A stretch of DNA of 64,000 nucleotides from Laburnicola sp. R22_1 (taxonomy: Eukaryota > Ascomycota > Dothideomycetes > Pleosporales > Didymosphaeriaceae). Position 1 is the stretch's first letter; every line of letters begins with the position of its first letter. The stretch covers positions 1,612,001 through 1,676,000 of the forward strand of contig JACONQ010000019.1 in assembly GCA_014281115.1 (NCBI GenBank), written 5' to 3'. Under the pieces are notes generated by a model, which was not told where the DNA came from, ran no database searches, and was given only the letters and a program-made list of their open reading frames with translations. The position numbers were made by a program, and so were the translations under genes. This document shows positions 1 through 10,265 of this stretch, piece after piece.

Positions 1-284
1 CTGCATCCAGTCTCGCCAATAAGGTTTAGGACCTGACCGGCGCTGTGCAAGGCCGTGCTGCACCATGACTAAAACAGGGAAATTCCCGTCATAGGATTTG
101 TTTTGAACTGGTGGAGCGTGACTGCAGACGAGAGGGCGATATCCAGCGACGTGATCCTCTGGAGACGGAAGCGATGGCGTAATGTTCATCAAATTGAAGT
201 TGAGGATCACCAGATCATGCGGGGTTGGAACTCGGTCCTTGATCAAACGAGAAGGTAGAGAAATTTGTCGATATCGAAATAATC
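1..284 (-). CDS. partial unidentified open frame running off the left edge
   Basis: On the minus strand a frame of about 95 codons stays open from near 284 down to base 1. It begins after a TGA and has no clear start, so it would be an internal exon or a remnant. The conceptual protein contains a hydrophobic strand reading FPVLVMVQHG, which faintly resembles the core strand plus oxyanion region of alpha/beta hydrolases. The normal HGGG motif is not there, so this is only a hint. It adjoins a RIP-degraded island and could be a decayed gene. Function unknown. Confidence 0.25.
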
Positions 285-1186
285 AATAGTCGGATGGTCA
301 TTTATACGAGGGAGACCTAGTGCTAGTAGTCAGCTCACCACGCTGTGGCAGTGTGGCTGATCCTGGTTTCCATTGATTTTGACAATTTATGCAATTCCAC
401 ATCATGTCCACTTCGGTCACAGCACCATCGTTAGTGCTGAAGGCGGCTCCCGCTCGACATGCGGCTCGAGGACGCGCTGTACCTGAAAAAAGGGCTGAGA
501 GGAGCTGTCGAAAATCACTGCATTTCCGCGGATGAGCGATGATGCCCCGCCAAGAGTTGGATTTGAATGTTCGGGCCGGAGAGGATCTTTCTGCCATCCC
601 CAATTTGGCTTCGTTCTTCACTGTTCAGTAGTGGACTGCACAGCCGCATAGTGATGAATACCTCGCGTAGTGGCTAGATTGCCAGATGTCCAAGGGTCCA
701 CCACGTGAGCAGGGGGCGACCGTCGTGCCGATTTTGCGCAGCCGAGACCAGTCACCACGTCTACACAGTGATGGGAGGCTGCTTATATTAACGTTTACGT
801 GTTTTATTACTAATAGTTTGTATTTTATTAAAATTAATCTAAATATTATAAATATAATATAAATGTATATATAACGCTTTTCTATATCTAATAATAGTAG
901 AAAAAATAGCTACTATTATTATAATTCTTTTATTAGAAACTTCTTAGTTATAAAAAAATCCTATAAAAATATAAAAGTAGAATTACCTATATCTATTAAA
1001 ATATAGCTATTATTACTTTATTTATATATATTATTAATTAACTACCTAAAGGTAGAATAGTTTAATAATATATAATTCTTTTACTTGTCTCCTAGGATTA
1101 ATTCGTAATGTTACGTAATCCCAGGCCAGCTATTTAACTAACTACTGTATTACGTAATTAATAATTTCTTTAATAACATTTATTAT

Positions 1187-1223
<37 letters not shown>

Positions 1224-2385
1224 GTAACTAATCTAACTATTTTATCGAACTCTCTTCTTATAGTAGATTTCTCTTTGCAACTAGCGAGCTATATACTACT
1301 ATCTAGAATCTTACTACTACTACCTATCTCCTTTATACTTCTACTACTACTACTTACTCTTACTTTTATTACTTATAGTTCTTCGCCTTAATAGTAGTCT
1401 AAATAATTATTATTACTTTAATAAGCTTTTTATACTACTACTACGCCTCTAGCATTTTATATATTATAATAAACTCTTTCTTTCTTTTATTCTAGTCCTT
1501 ATCCTTATAGTCCTTATTACCTTTATTTTTAATTATATTTTTAAGCTTCTATAGTATAATCTCTATATTATATTATTATTATGTTATAAAGGCTATGTCT
1601 TTGCTAATATCTAGATACTAAAGAAGTGTCTTATACTTTAGAATCTAGAGATATAAGGCGCAGCAAATTAGCTTAAAGATATTACTAATAGGGTACTTAA
1701 TAATAAGCTTTAAAGGCCTCTTTAATAATCTTTCTAGTTATATAAAGTTACTAAATTTTTGGAAATTATTCTTAACTTTGTCTAGCTAGTTATCTATACT
1801 CTAATTAAATTTAATAATAGCTATATTACTATAGATATTAGACTTAGATATAATATTAGGTTACTAGAAAGTAGTTATTGCGTTACTAGATATATTAAAT
1901 AAAAAGTTAAATTTAAAAATATAGTATTATATATTAAAGTAAAGATTTAGTATACTAGATGTTACTAATATTATAAGAGACTTATACACTACACGTATAG
2001 TAAACTATAGCTACACTATAGCTATTAGATTATAAGTATAATAACTAAACTATAGTTAAGTATTTTATTACCTATACTACTTATATAGTTATAACTTTGT
2101 AGTCTACTATAGCTCTCTAATAGTCTACTAGTTAAAAGATAATATATAATATAGTTATGCCTAACTATTTATTAACTACTATTATTAATACTACTATATA
2201 GAAAGTTAATAATAAAATTATTATTATTTTGTATATATTTTATTACTACTACTATATACTAGGTACTAGATTTTAGTAACTTCTATTTTACTTCTCTTTA
2301 TATATAGTGTAGACTTAATCTTAGTTAGAATCTCTATATAATAAAGATCTTTAATATAATTCTTTTATTAGAAACTTCTTAATTA

Positions 2386-4597
2386 ACATATTCTATTAGT
2401 AGCCTAGATAGATTAGTCTACTGGACAGTTTTTGCCAAGACCACAACACTTTACTATAAATTATAATGTCTTAACAATATAACGCGTTATTGCCTAATTA
2501 AAAAGGTAGAATTAAGCTTGCCCTTTACGCCTATTAGAATAAGCGAATTTTAAGCCTATAATGCGCTGCTGCAGTATATAATATTCTAAAGTCTACACTA
2601 AGTAATTAAATTAATAAAATTACCGCCTAAGTAAATATATAATTAGGCATAGCAAAGCTTACTATAACTAAAAAGCAGACACTTATATAGTATATTCTTA
2701 ACCTAGATTTGTAAGAATTTACACTCTAGCTAAAGAAGGTAGAAAATATAGCTAATAAACTGCTAGCTACGCGGTATAGAGACTTTATAGAATAATGCTA
2801 GACTTAGCGCTTTATAAAGCGCGTATCTAAGCTTAAAAAAGCTTTTAATTAAGTAAAGGACTAATAAAAAAATATAATAGAAAGACCTAGAGATTATAAA
2901 TATATAGTTTTAGCTAGTAGAGAATACAAAAGCTAAGTATAGAGTGTAGAATAAAGATATCTATAACTTTAATAAGAATAGGCTTCTAGATAGGAGTTAT
3001 TAGCTTAATAAAGGTTATAACTAGTTTAGAAAGATATTCTTAATTTACACTTATTTAGCTAGGCAACTATAAGTAGATTATAGTAATTTAGAGTATTTGC
3101 GCTACTAGTTATATTATCCTACCCTTTATTATTTATAAAGGGCAAGTTTATATCTTAGCGTAGTATAAGAAGACTAGTATTCTTTACAATTAGAAGCTTT
3201 TAGTCTCTAAGACTAACTAAACTAATAATAAGCTTAGAGTTGTATATTTAAAGTACTTTAACGCATATATAAGGCTGTGTATAGTAAAGTTATAGAAGTT
3301 ACTTATTCTAGATAGCTATAAGAGCTACTACTTCTAGAATTTTAAAAATTATTATCTAGAATAAAAGATTCTAATACTCTCTATATTACCGTACTTATCT
3401 TATATTCTCTAGCTACTTAATATAGTCTATTTCGCGCTACTAAAGCTAAAGTACTTTTAGCATATATAGGACTTAGCGTACTAATGCGTCTTTTATATTA
3501 ATAAAAAGGGCTTTTTACTAGCTTTTTATAACGTGTTTTTTAATATATTTATACTAGAAAACTATAAGAAGGCCTTTAAGGCCTTTAGGCTTATTTCTTT
3601 AAATATGTTAGTAGTGGTAAATTGCCTTCATATATATATTTATACTCTACCTTAGGGTACCTTATTAAATACACTATAGTAAGCTAGAACTCTAAGTAAT
3701 ACTCTTAAGTTTAGATCCTAGTTAAAGCCTATATATAACTCTTTTATTTAGTCTCTACCTAATACTAAATTAAGCTACTTATAGCTTATAAAAGGTGCTA
3801 AACTTATACTCTATTATAGTATACTTTAAGAGACCTATATTAAGAAACTTATAAAGTAAATTAAAGTTTTAATAAAGTGAAAAACGCATAAAAAAGTATA
3901 TTTAGAAAGGTAGAATACTAGGCTTTGCTTAGGAAGTAGATTTAGAAGTAAAAAGCCCTTTTATTAGGATAAAGTTATTAAAAGGGCGCAAGGTAGTAGT
4001 AAGGAATAGGTAGGTCCCTTAACACAATACTACTATAGAAGGTATAAAAAGTCTAGATATAACATAAGAACCTATTAAATAGATAAAGAGATAGAGGAGA
4101 AGTTAAATATTACCCTTAGTAGCTTATTTTTAGATAGTGTTAATAGTAAATTAGAGTAATTTTATTATAGGTTACTATAAGGCTAAAAATAATAGGTTAA
4201 TTTTATCTTATAATAGTACGCACTTAGTGACTAAAAATTAAATAAAGTACTACTTAAAATATAGTATACTTTACTATAAATTATAATAAGTATACTATAT
4301 ATTACCTATATATAGTATAGTAGATAATATATTATATATTATAGAAAGTCTTATTATAAGTTTATACTACTAAGAAAGACTTCTTAGCTTTACCTAGTTG
4401 CTATAGCTATGTAAAGAGGCTACACAATATAAAAAGTAAATTAAATAGTAACTTAGTATATTATAAGTTATAGTAGGTTATTATAAGTTACTATAAAGTA
4501 ATATTAGTAGTGTTCTATAATAAGTTATAAGGGACCTCGAAGTTGCTAAAAAAACTATCTGACGGACTAATCTATTCGGGCTACTAATAGAATATGT
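2386..4597 (+). mobile_element. RIP-degraded Fot1/pogo-type DNA transposon with TIRs
   Basis: The two ends are inverted repeats. The first 19 bases inward from 2386 are identical to the reverse complement of the last 19 bases ending at 4597, and the match continues imperfectly for about 50 bp, mostly with C/T and G/A differences as RIP produces. TA lies on both sides (2384-2385 and 4598-4599), the target duplication of the Tc1/mariner/pogo superfamily. Length is 2212 bp, normal for fungal Fot1 relatives. It encloses a dead transposase at 2466-4159. Confidence 0.8.
2466..4159 (+). pseudogene. dead pogo/Fot1 transposase (DDE_1)
   Basis: Reading forward from an ATG at 2466 and across many stops, the Fot1-type landmarks are still visible: an N-terminus resembling MSQQYN, a remnant of the strand IKGKFI, a degenerate LLILDSYKS (normally LILDGHxS, second catalytic Asp) near 3295, and a degraded form of the HSSHxLQPLDV block near 3400. 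Dozens of TAG and TAA codons stand where Gln or Trp codons are expected. No function is possible. The 3' limit is approximate. Confidence 0.7.
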
Positions 4598-4836
4598 TAT
4601 ATAAAAAACTATAGCTATTATAGCTAGTAAAAAGGCTAGTAAAAGTTATAGAAAGTAGATACTAGCTATCTTAGCTCTAGCCTTTTTTTAAAGCTTAATA
4701 CTAAGTTAACTATTATAAAATCTATTTTATATAACTTACCTTTGCCCTAAGTATTTATAATTACTTAGATTTATTAAGTAAAACTTAATAGTTTAAGCTA
4801 TTTTAGATAGACTAGTAAATATATACGCGCTTTTTA

Positions 4837-4915
4837 TAATTACCTTTTTTATTATATTATTTAAGATAAAAGTCTTTATTGTTCTACCTCTAGGTAGTTC
4901 ATTAATAACACATAT
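4837..4915 (+). repeat. short dispersed repeat, partial degraded copy A
   Basis: Matches the 3' two-thirds of the repeat at 14573-14697: an ATAATTACCTTTT start, then the block around TTTATTGTTCTACC, CTAGGTAG, and an AT-rich tail ending in CATATATA. The middle CTCTGC-containing part is missing. It is RIP-like in composition. Confidence 0.6.
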
Positions 4916-4980
4916 ATATATAACTATTACTAATGTTAGAAACTATATTTTATTAGAAATTGTTATAAACGTTTATAACC

Positions 4981-7900
4981 CATCACTGCGTCTACAGTAC
5001 ATCGCAAGGCTGCGACGGCAAAATCCGTCAAATTGTAGCGACCGAACTGGGTATCCTCAGCCCTGGACATGTGATAGAAAGGCTACCTAGGTACCTAGGT
5101 AGATACGTACAGCAGGTACTGCAGTGTGTTACCCCAGGATGGGAGATGCGAAGGCCAAGGAACTTGTACACAGTAGACGCAACCGAAATCGCTCCTGACC
5201 TCGTCGAGATGCTGGTTTTCTGCACGGCACGAGGCGACGGAAGTGGCGCTGTGAAGTTGTAGGTGTCCAGCTTCAAGAGCGAGTCATCGACTCATCGCAT
5301 GATAAGGCGGTCCGAAACCACGCCATCAACTTCCGTAAGGATTTTGATCTGGGGATGGCGTCGGCTTGATGAGACAAAAGGTGAGTATCAAGTCGCTCCT
5401 TCGAGACGGTATACAAGGGCTAGATAGGATGTTGATTCAGAGGCTTCTGAAAGTTGTATGCGGACATGACGAATGCCGTTGCCGGTTCGGTTGACAGAAA
5501 TGACGGGTCCAAATTGGGATGTGGAAAACGGCCTTGCAGCGGAGACATGCCGGTACTGGATCCTAAAGCCGATCACGGCAGGGGTACCCGTATCAGGTGT
5601 GCTATGAAGAGGCAACGGAAAAGCGCGTCTGCGGTATTGCTAGAATTGTTGAAACATGCTGGAAAATGTCAGCCGTAGTGTTTGCCGGGTCGCGCTCAAT
5701 TATTGGCAAAAGGAGAGTCCAGAAGAGGGCTGAGCAGGCGAGATATTGGCAGGGTTTGCATATAGAGGCGCATAACATCAAGGCATGTTTCCCCGCATGA
5801 TTCGACAACAGCTTTGCTGAAAGCGTGGTCGATAGCCTTTGTAACGGCGGGCTAGGGAGTCCGACTCGGTGGTTCCTTCAGCCTCGTCGACAAGGAGAGT
5901 AGTTTATCTCAACGTTGGTCTGCGCATGGTGAGAATGCAAGTCGACGACGAATTGCATAGGTTGATGATACGGTCGCTGAAACGGTTCTTCGCTTTAGCT
6001 ACCGTTGGAGCAGGCCATGGTGACGAGCGTTGGAGCATGCAGCTGAGCGGCGAATGCCGTCTCGGCTAACCAGAAGAGGGCGACTTTCAGGCCCCGCTCC
6101 GAGCAGCGAAATTGTGAGGGAGCCAGCTGCAAGCGCGCCAGTAGATGGTGAAGGCTGAGGGTGGATATGGACGCCAGACAAGCGGAAAAGCGTCGCAGCT
6201 TCGTAGGCAGAGGACGGCAAGGTGACGCGGTGCAGGTTGCTGCCAGTGCCAGACGTACGTTGAACACAGACGACGCGGTGTGCGTCTGGGCGAACGGCAA
6301 CCGTGACCAGCAAGGATTGCAGCACGAGCGACCGTGGGCCTGACGCAGCACCCGCAGCGCTGCTGCACACTGCGGCAGCCCACGCTCATCACCTGGCCGT
6401 GAATCGTGATTCGCGGGTGTGCGCGGCCGTCTGCTCCAGCGTTCCAGGCGAGTCGTCGTCCGAGTCGTCACGACGTCGGGGACGGGCGCTGGACAAAGGG
6501 CAACTTGCCGTGACGCCACAGCGCCATCAGCTGAAGGGACGGCGATCGGGCACGTTGGCACGCGGCCGCGACGGCTCTGGCCACCGTCTAGCACGGCGGG
6601 GCTGCGGTGGCGCAGAGGTGGAGGCGGCAGACCCCAGACTAGATGGCAGACCGAGGGCAGGTGAGAGGCCAGTGGGTGGGCTTCGGTGACGGGTGTGATG
6701 GACGTGCATCTGGATTTTGCGAGGGCGCAGGCCTTGGGGCCCTCGTCCCTGTTGCTGTTTGCCGGCGACGGTGCGCCTGCTTGGGGCGTACAGGCCACAC
6801 GCTCGCTCGCTCGCTGGCTCCCAGCAGCTCTGGCGCGGAGTCGTGGAGTCGTGGACGGTGGAGGACGGGGTGGGCCTCCCGGGCGGAGGAGAGCATCCGC
6901 GCGCTGGCGCCGTGGCCTGTCGAGCGGCGTCGGCGGCCAAGGGTCGGCGAAAATGCGTGAAACGTAACTCGCGTAGTAGCGCGTCGTCCCGAATCCGCGC
7001 CTAGCCTGCCGGGCCTTCCTGTATCGCCGCGCGCACCACACCAGCAGCCCCGGCGTCGTCGTCGTCCAGCCCCGCCGTGCCTCTGGAAGAGTCTGGTCTC
7101 TTCACTCGGTGCACTCAGCAGTCGGAGATGCCCTCTTGTGTCGAGCGCGCCTGGGCGGGACGCGGGAGCCTGAGCGACGGCGAGGGTGGGGAGCGACACA
7201 GACTGACAGAGGGGAGAACGAGCAGGTACCTACAGGCACCACACAGTGCACACTAACTGCGGCTGCCGTCCAGGAACGTGAATGCGCCCAGGGATGGCGG
7301 ATGGCTAGTCAGCGCGGGCTGCTGGGGGGTGCAGGCGGTGCAGGGGCGCCGTGCGGATCGTCTCAAGGGCCAGACGACGGCGGCCGGCCGGGTTGGCATG
7401 GCTCATGGTGGCTGCCATCAGTGCATTCGGTGCCATGGCAAGGCCTGTGCGACACTGGGGAGAGCATCCTCTCCAGGGAACACCCAGCGCTGGCCACTTT
7501 TAGGCTGGGAACCCGTCTCCAGGCCTCTCTCTGTCAAAGACCTGCACCTGCTGCACCTCCACGTCTCGTCCTGCCTCGTCCTGCACCGTCCTGCAACCCT
7601 CGCCGCGCTCGACCTGCCTAGTCCATCGCCCGCCCACCTCATAGGCCCGCATATTCTCCGACAGAGCTCCACTGCTGCTGTTTCTCGCTGCGCGCACGCA
7701 GGCCATGCCGGTTGCGAGCTGCACCTGATGCCGCTGTCTCCTTTGCCGTCCCCCGCCCGACTTGACAAGGCACCTCCTAGTCCGTCTTGGGCCTCCTAAC
7801 TCAACCATAGCACCGCACATATCACTGTGCCTCGCGCCTGGTACCTCGACATCGACTTCGCTCCACTGATATCGCGCCTCTGCACCTCCAGCAGTGGTAC

Positions 7901-8228
7901 GTGTGCCCTCACCCTCACCTCCCGCTCTTCGACGACCACCAGACCCTCCGACTGACTTCGACAGGCGCATTCGTATCTGCACCAGACCAAGCAACCACGA
8001 CTGCACTGTGGTCGACTCACCCTTCACAGCAGCCGCACCCACGCGTCTCTGACTAAGCATCAGACTGTGGGGGAAGCCTTGCTCGTCGACAACCAACCCG
8101 CAGCCCCCGCGCCTGCCTGTCCCGTCGCGCAGTCTCGTCTGTCCAACGGCGTGAAGGATACCGTCTTACACGCCTGCATCTCGCCATCGCCATCGGAAGA
8201 AGCAATATTGACTGAATCTTGTTTGTTT
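4981..8228. other. no gene recognised; GC-rich upstream region of the WOPR gene
   Basis: Normal-composition DNA from 4981, becoming strongly GC-rich from about 6000 to 7800. Many overlapping frames exist on both strands (the longest 348 codons on minus, 5995-7041), but none shows a domain, codon periodicity I trust, or splice structure. Long open frames are expected by chance in GC-rich DNA. The CT-rich stretch at about 7500-8050 and the intron at 8229 suggest that at least the last part is promoter and 5' UTR of the 8547 gene. A 31-bp dispersed repeat lies at 5126-5156. Confidence 0.5.
5126..5156 (-). repeat. dispersed GLRI-type repeat, copy I
   Basis: The segment starting GTGTTACCCC and ending GCGAAGGCC recurs at 53983-54013 (same orientation) and 52707-52737 (opposite). 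In minus-strand translation it encodes GLRISHPGVT, and the same reading is seen in the other two copies. Confidence 0.55.
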
Positions 8229-8293
8229 GTGAGTCTCCCTCTCGTACCTGGTGCACATGACGAGACGTAGACTGACCTGGACAAGAATTGCAG
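8229..8293 (+). other. probable intron in the 5' UTR of the WOPR gene
   Basis: GTGAGT donor at 8229, branch-like GACTGAC near 8269, and GCAG acceptor ending 8293, 65 nt in all, the form used by other introns in this window. It lies about 250 bp upstream of the first ATG of the open frame at 8547. Splicing is inferred from the signals only. Confidence 0.55.
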
Positions 8294-8546
8294 CGTCCAC
8301 GCGCCCCTTTGATCTTGGATTGGACTATTTTGTGCTGTTTCTTGCCATCTCCATCCCTTTCAGCCTCGCTCGGACGCCGGTGCTCGCCCTTGAAAATCTC
8401 CTACATCGCATCTGCCGCCGTTCCGCCTCGTGTGCCGCCTGGAGCCGACTCTCAGTTTCTGCCGTCATCATACCGCCTGGTAACCGCTCACACTAGGAGC
8501 GCAGATTGTACCGCAGAGCTGCATCTCCTCTCCTTGGACGCTCCCT

Positions 8547-10265
8547 TTGGTTCCTCACGTCAGCCATTTGCAGCTCCCCATGTTGCAAAGTATAAGAGTA
8601 CCGACTCTGGCGATGCCACCATTTGGGCAGAACACGCCCATTGGTGGAACACAGAAGATGGAAGGATACGGCGACACTGACACCTGGTCTTGGCAGCAGT
8701 CCACAAACGCTCAGCCCAGTTCATATACTCCCATTTTCGACCCGGCACTTTACGCCCATCTCGGCACGCACACGCAACCCCAGGTCCCAGGAAGTGTGGC
8801 TCGCCACCACTCCATTGCGACGTCCCATGTTGTCAACCCAGGACGCGTCACTCCTCCTCAGCGGCATCAGATTGCGAGCGCCATAGTGAAAGCTCAGCCG
8901 GCTTTCAAACCCACCTGGCACGGCTTCCTCGATACTACCAAGGACGCCATGACCATTGTCGAAGCTGCACTGCAAGGGCGTCTCGGCCATATCAGTCGTC
9001 GACCGCATGACAAGGAACGCGCCGAGATGCTCACGTCCGGGACCGTTCTTGTATACGAAGAAAACGCGTCCGGTATACGACGATGGACAGATGCCGTTCA
9101 TTGGTCTCCAAGCCGGGTTATGAACAACTGTCTCATCTACCGCCAGCTCACACGAGCTCTGAAGCCCGAGGAGAAGCGATCCGCGCTCAACCCGTCATGT
9201 GGCGGCAAGCGAAAGCGCAAAGAGAGCGTGAGCCCCGCCATTACCAAGTCTGGCGAGAACGTGAACAACTCAGAGGATGAATACGACAACCCAGTCTTTG
9301 ATGGTGCCATGACCGGTGACGTCTCGCCAACGGAACCAATGGGCAAAGCGTATGCAAACTATGCTCAGAGTCTGACACCTGATCAACAACGACGCTTCTG
9401 TGGCTCCTTGATCGATAGCTACGAGTTCAAAGAGGGCGGCTTGATGAAGAAGACCATCTCTGTGAAATACCAGGGCACTAACCATCACATCATATCCTAC
9501 TACAGCCTCGAAGATGTCGTTGCGGGAAAACTGAAGCGTCCCTTTGAAGACCCGAAACTTGCCGATATCCAACCCCGACCGGCACTGCTTACTGGCTGGA
9601 AGGTTAGCCTCGAGGACGAGGAAAGCAAGGATATGCCACTGGTTCCGAATTATGCCCATCACATTCAGAACTATCCGCCGCCCCCTTCGGATGGTTATGG
9701 TAGGCCCGTGGACCCGAACCAGTTCCCATCGCCGCATCAGTATAATCCGCAGTACGCACCTCAACCGAGAACCTCTCATTATGTGCCTACACCGAATCAG
9801 CCACCGTATCAAATGCCTCCTCAGCCCTATCCGACTGGACTGCCAAATACCACTCAACACTATACACCCTCGCCCCAGCCCGCCATGTCTGCCCCGCTAG
9901 GGCCAATACCGCGCTATGCGTCCCCGCCGCCTTCTACCCAGCAGTATTCTCCACAAACGCAGCCGAGTCCGTACACTCAGTTGCAACTGATGCCGGTCTC
10001 ACAGCCCTACAACTCGCCCCAGACTGCACAATACCCAGGCCCATCACAGCCTTCTCAATATGCGAGTACCCAGGCGCCAGTGTTCGACCAGACGCTTCAG
10101 CATCCAAGTTCTTTCCAGCCTCCTCACTTTTATCGACGGACATCGGCTCCAGTGGTGATGCAGTCTCACACTCAGCCCTCATACGACGGTGCACCGCAAA
10201 CGCAACAAGACACATACTACGTTCCAGACACCAAATTTACTCCAAGCCAGGACTATGGCTACTAG
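8547..10265 (+). CDS. WOPR-domain (Gti1/Pac2 family) transcription factor
   Basis: Single-exon frame of 572 codons. WOPR proteins bind DNA and act as master regulators of morphology, conidiation and virulence genes in fungi (Wor1, Ryp1, Sge1, Pac2). The first WOPR block is at about residues 122-205, with the signatures SRRPHDKER, ASGIRRWTD and WSPSRV followed by IYRQL. The second block is at about 290-350, with GSLIDSYEFKEGGL and KKTISV. The rest (about 370-572) is Pro/Gln/Tyr-rich and low complexity, as in Ryp1/Sge1 activators. The motifs look closer to the Ryp1/Sge1 class than to Pac2. The WOPR domain starts unusually late, and MNNCLIY replaces the common LGNFLVY, so I do not assign orthology. 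In-frame Met codons at 8580, 8613 and 8658 are alternative starts. Nuclear. Confidence 0.9.
   Translation: MVPHVSHLQLPMLQSIRVPTLAMPPFGQNTPIGGTQKMEGYGDTDTWSWQQSTNAQPSSYTPIFDPALYAHLGTHTQPQVPGSVARHHSIATSHVVNPGRVTPPQRHQIASAIVKAQPAFKPTWHGFLDTTKDAMTIVEAALQGRLGHISRRPHDKERAEMLTSGTVLVYEENASGIRRWTDAVHWSPSRVMNNCLIYRQLTRALKPEEKRSALNPSCGGKRKRKESVSPAITKSGENVNNSEDEYDNPVFDGAMTGDVSPTEPMGKAYANYAQSLTPDQQRRFCGSLIDSYEFKEGGLMKKTISVKYQGTNHHIISYYSLEDVVAGKLKRPFEDPKLADIQPRPALLTGWKVSLEDEESKDMPLVPNYAHHIQNYPPPPSDGYGRPVDPNQFPSPHQYNPQYAPQPRTSHYVPTPNQPPYQMPPQPYPTGLPNTTQHYTPSPQPAMSAPLGPIPRYASPPPSTQQYSPQTQPSPYTQLQLMPVSQPYNSPQTAQYPGPSQPSQYASTQAPVFDQTLQHPSSFQPPHFYRRTSAPVVMQSHTQPSYDGAPQTQQDTYYVPDTKFTPSQDYGY

Larger units (their letters stand above)
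790..4980. repeat. RIP-degraded AT-rich island
   Basis: About 4.2 kb of very AT-rich, TA-dinucleotide-rich sequence with sharp edges against normal DNA near 785 and 4985. No frame longer than about 60 codons is open. This is what repeat-induced point mutation leaves in ascomycete repeats. A TAA microsatellite lies at 1181-1223. One identifiable transposon (2386-4597) sits inside. A 24-bp stretch at about 922-945 recurs at 2359-2382, so the rest is probably older repeats too degraded to name. Confidence 0.85.

Noticed and set aside
298..621. 107-codon minus-strand frame near the left edge
   Set aside because: No domain, no splice link I could support with the frame at 1-284, and it borders a degraded island.
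5995..7041. 348-codon minus-strand open frame and many overlapping frames on both strands
   Set aside because: The region is strongly GC-rich, so stops are rare by chance. The conceptual proteins are Arg/Pro/Ala-rich without domains, and overlapping frames of similar length exist on both strands.
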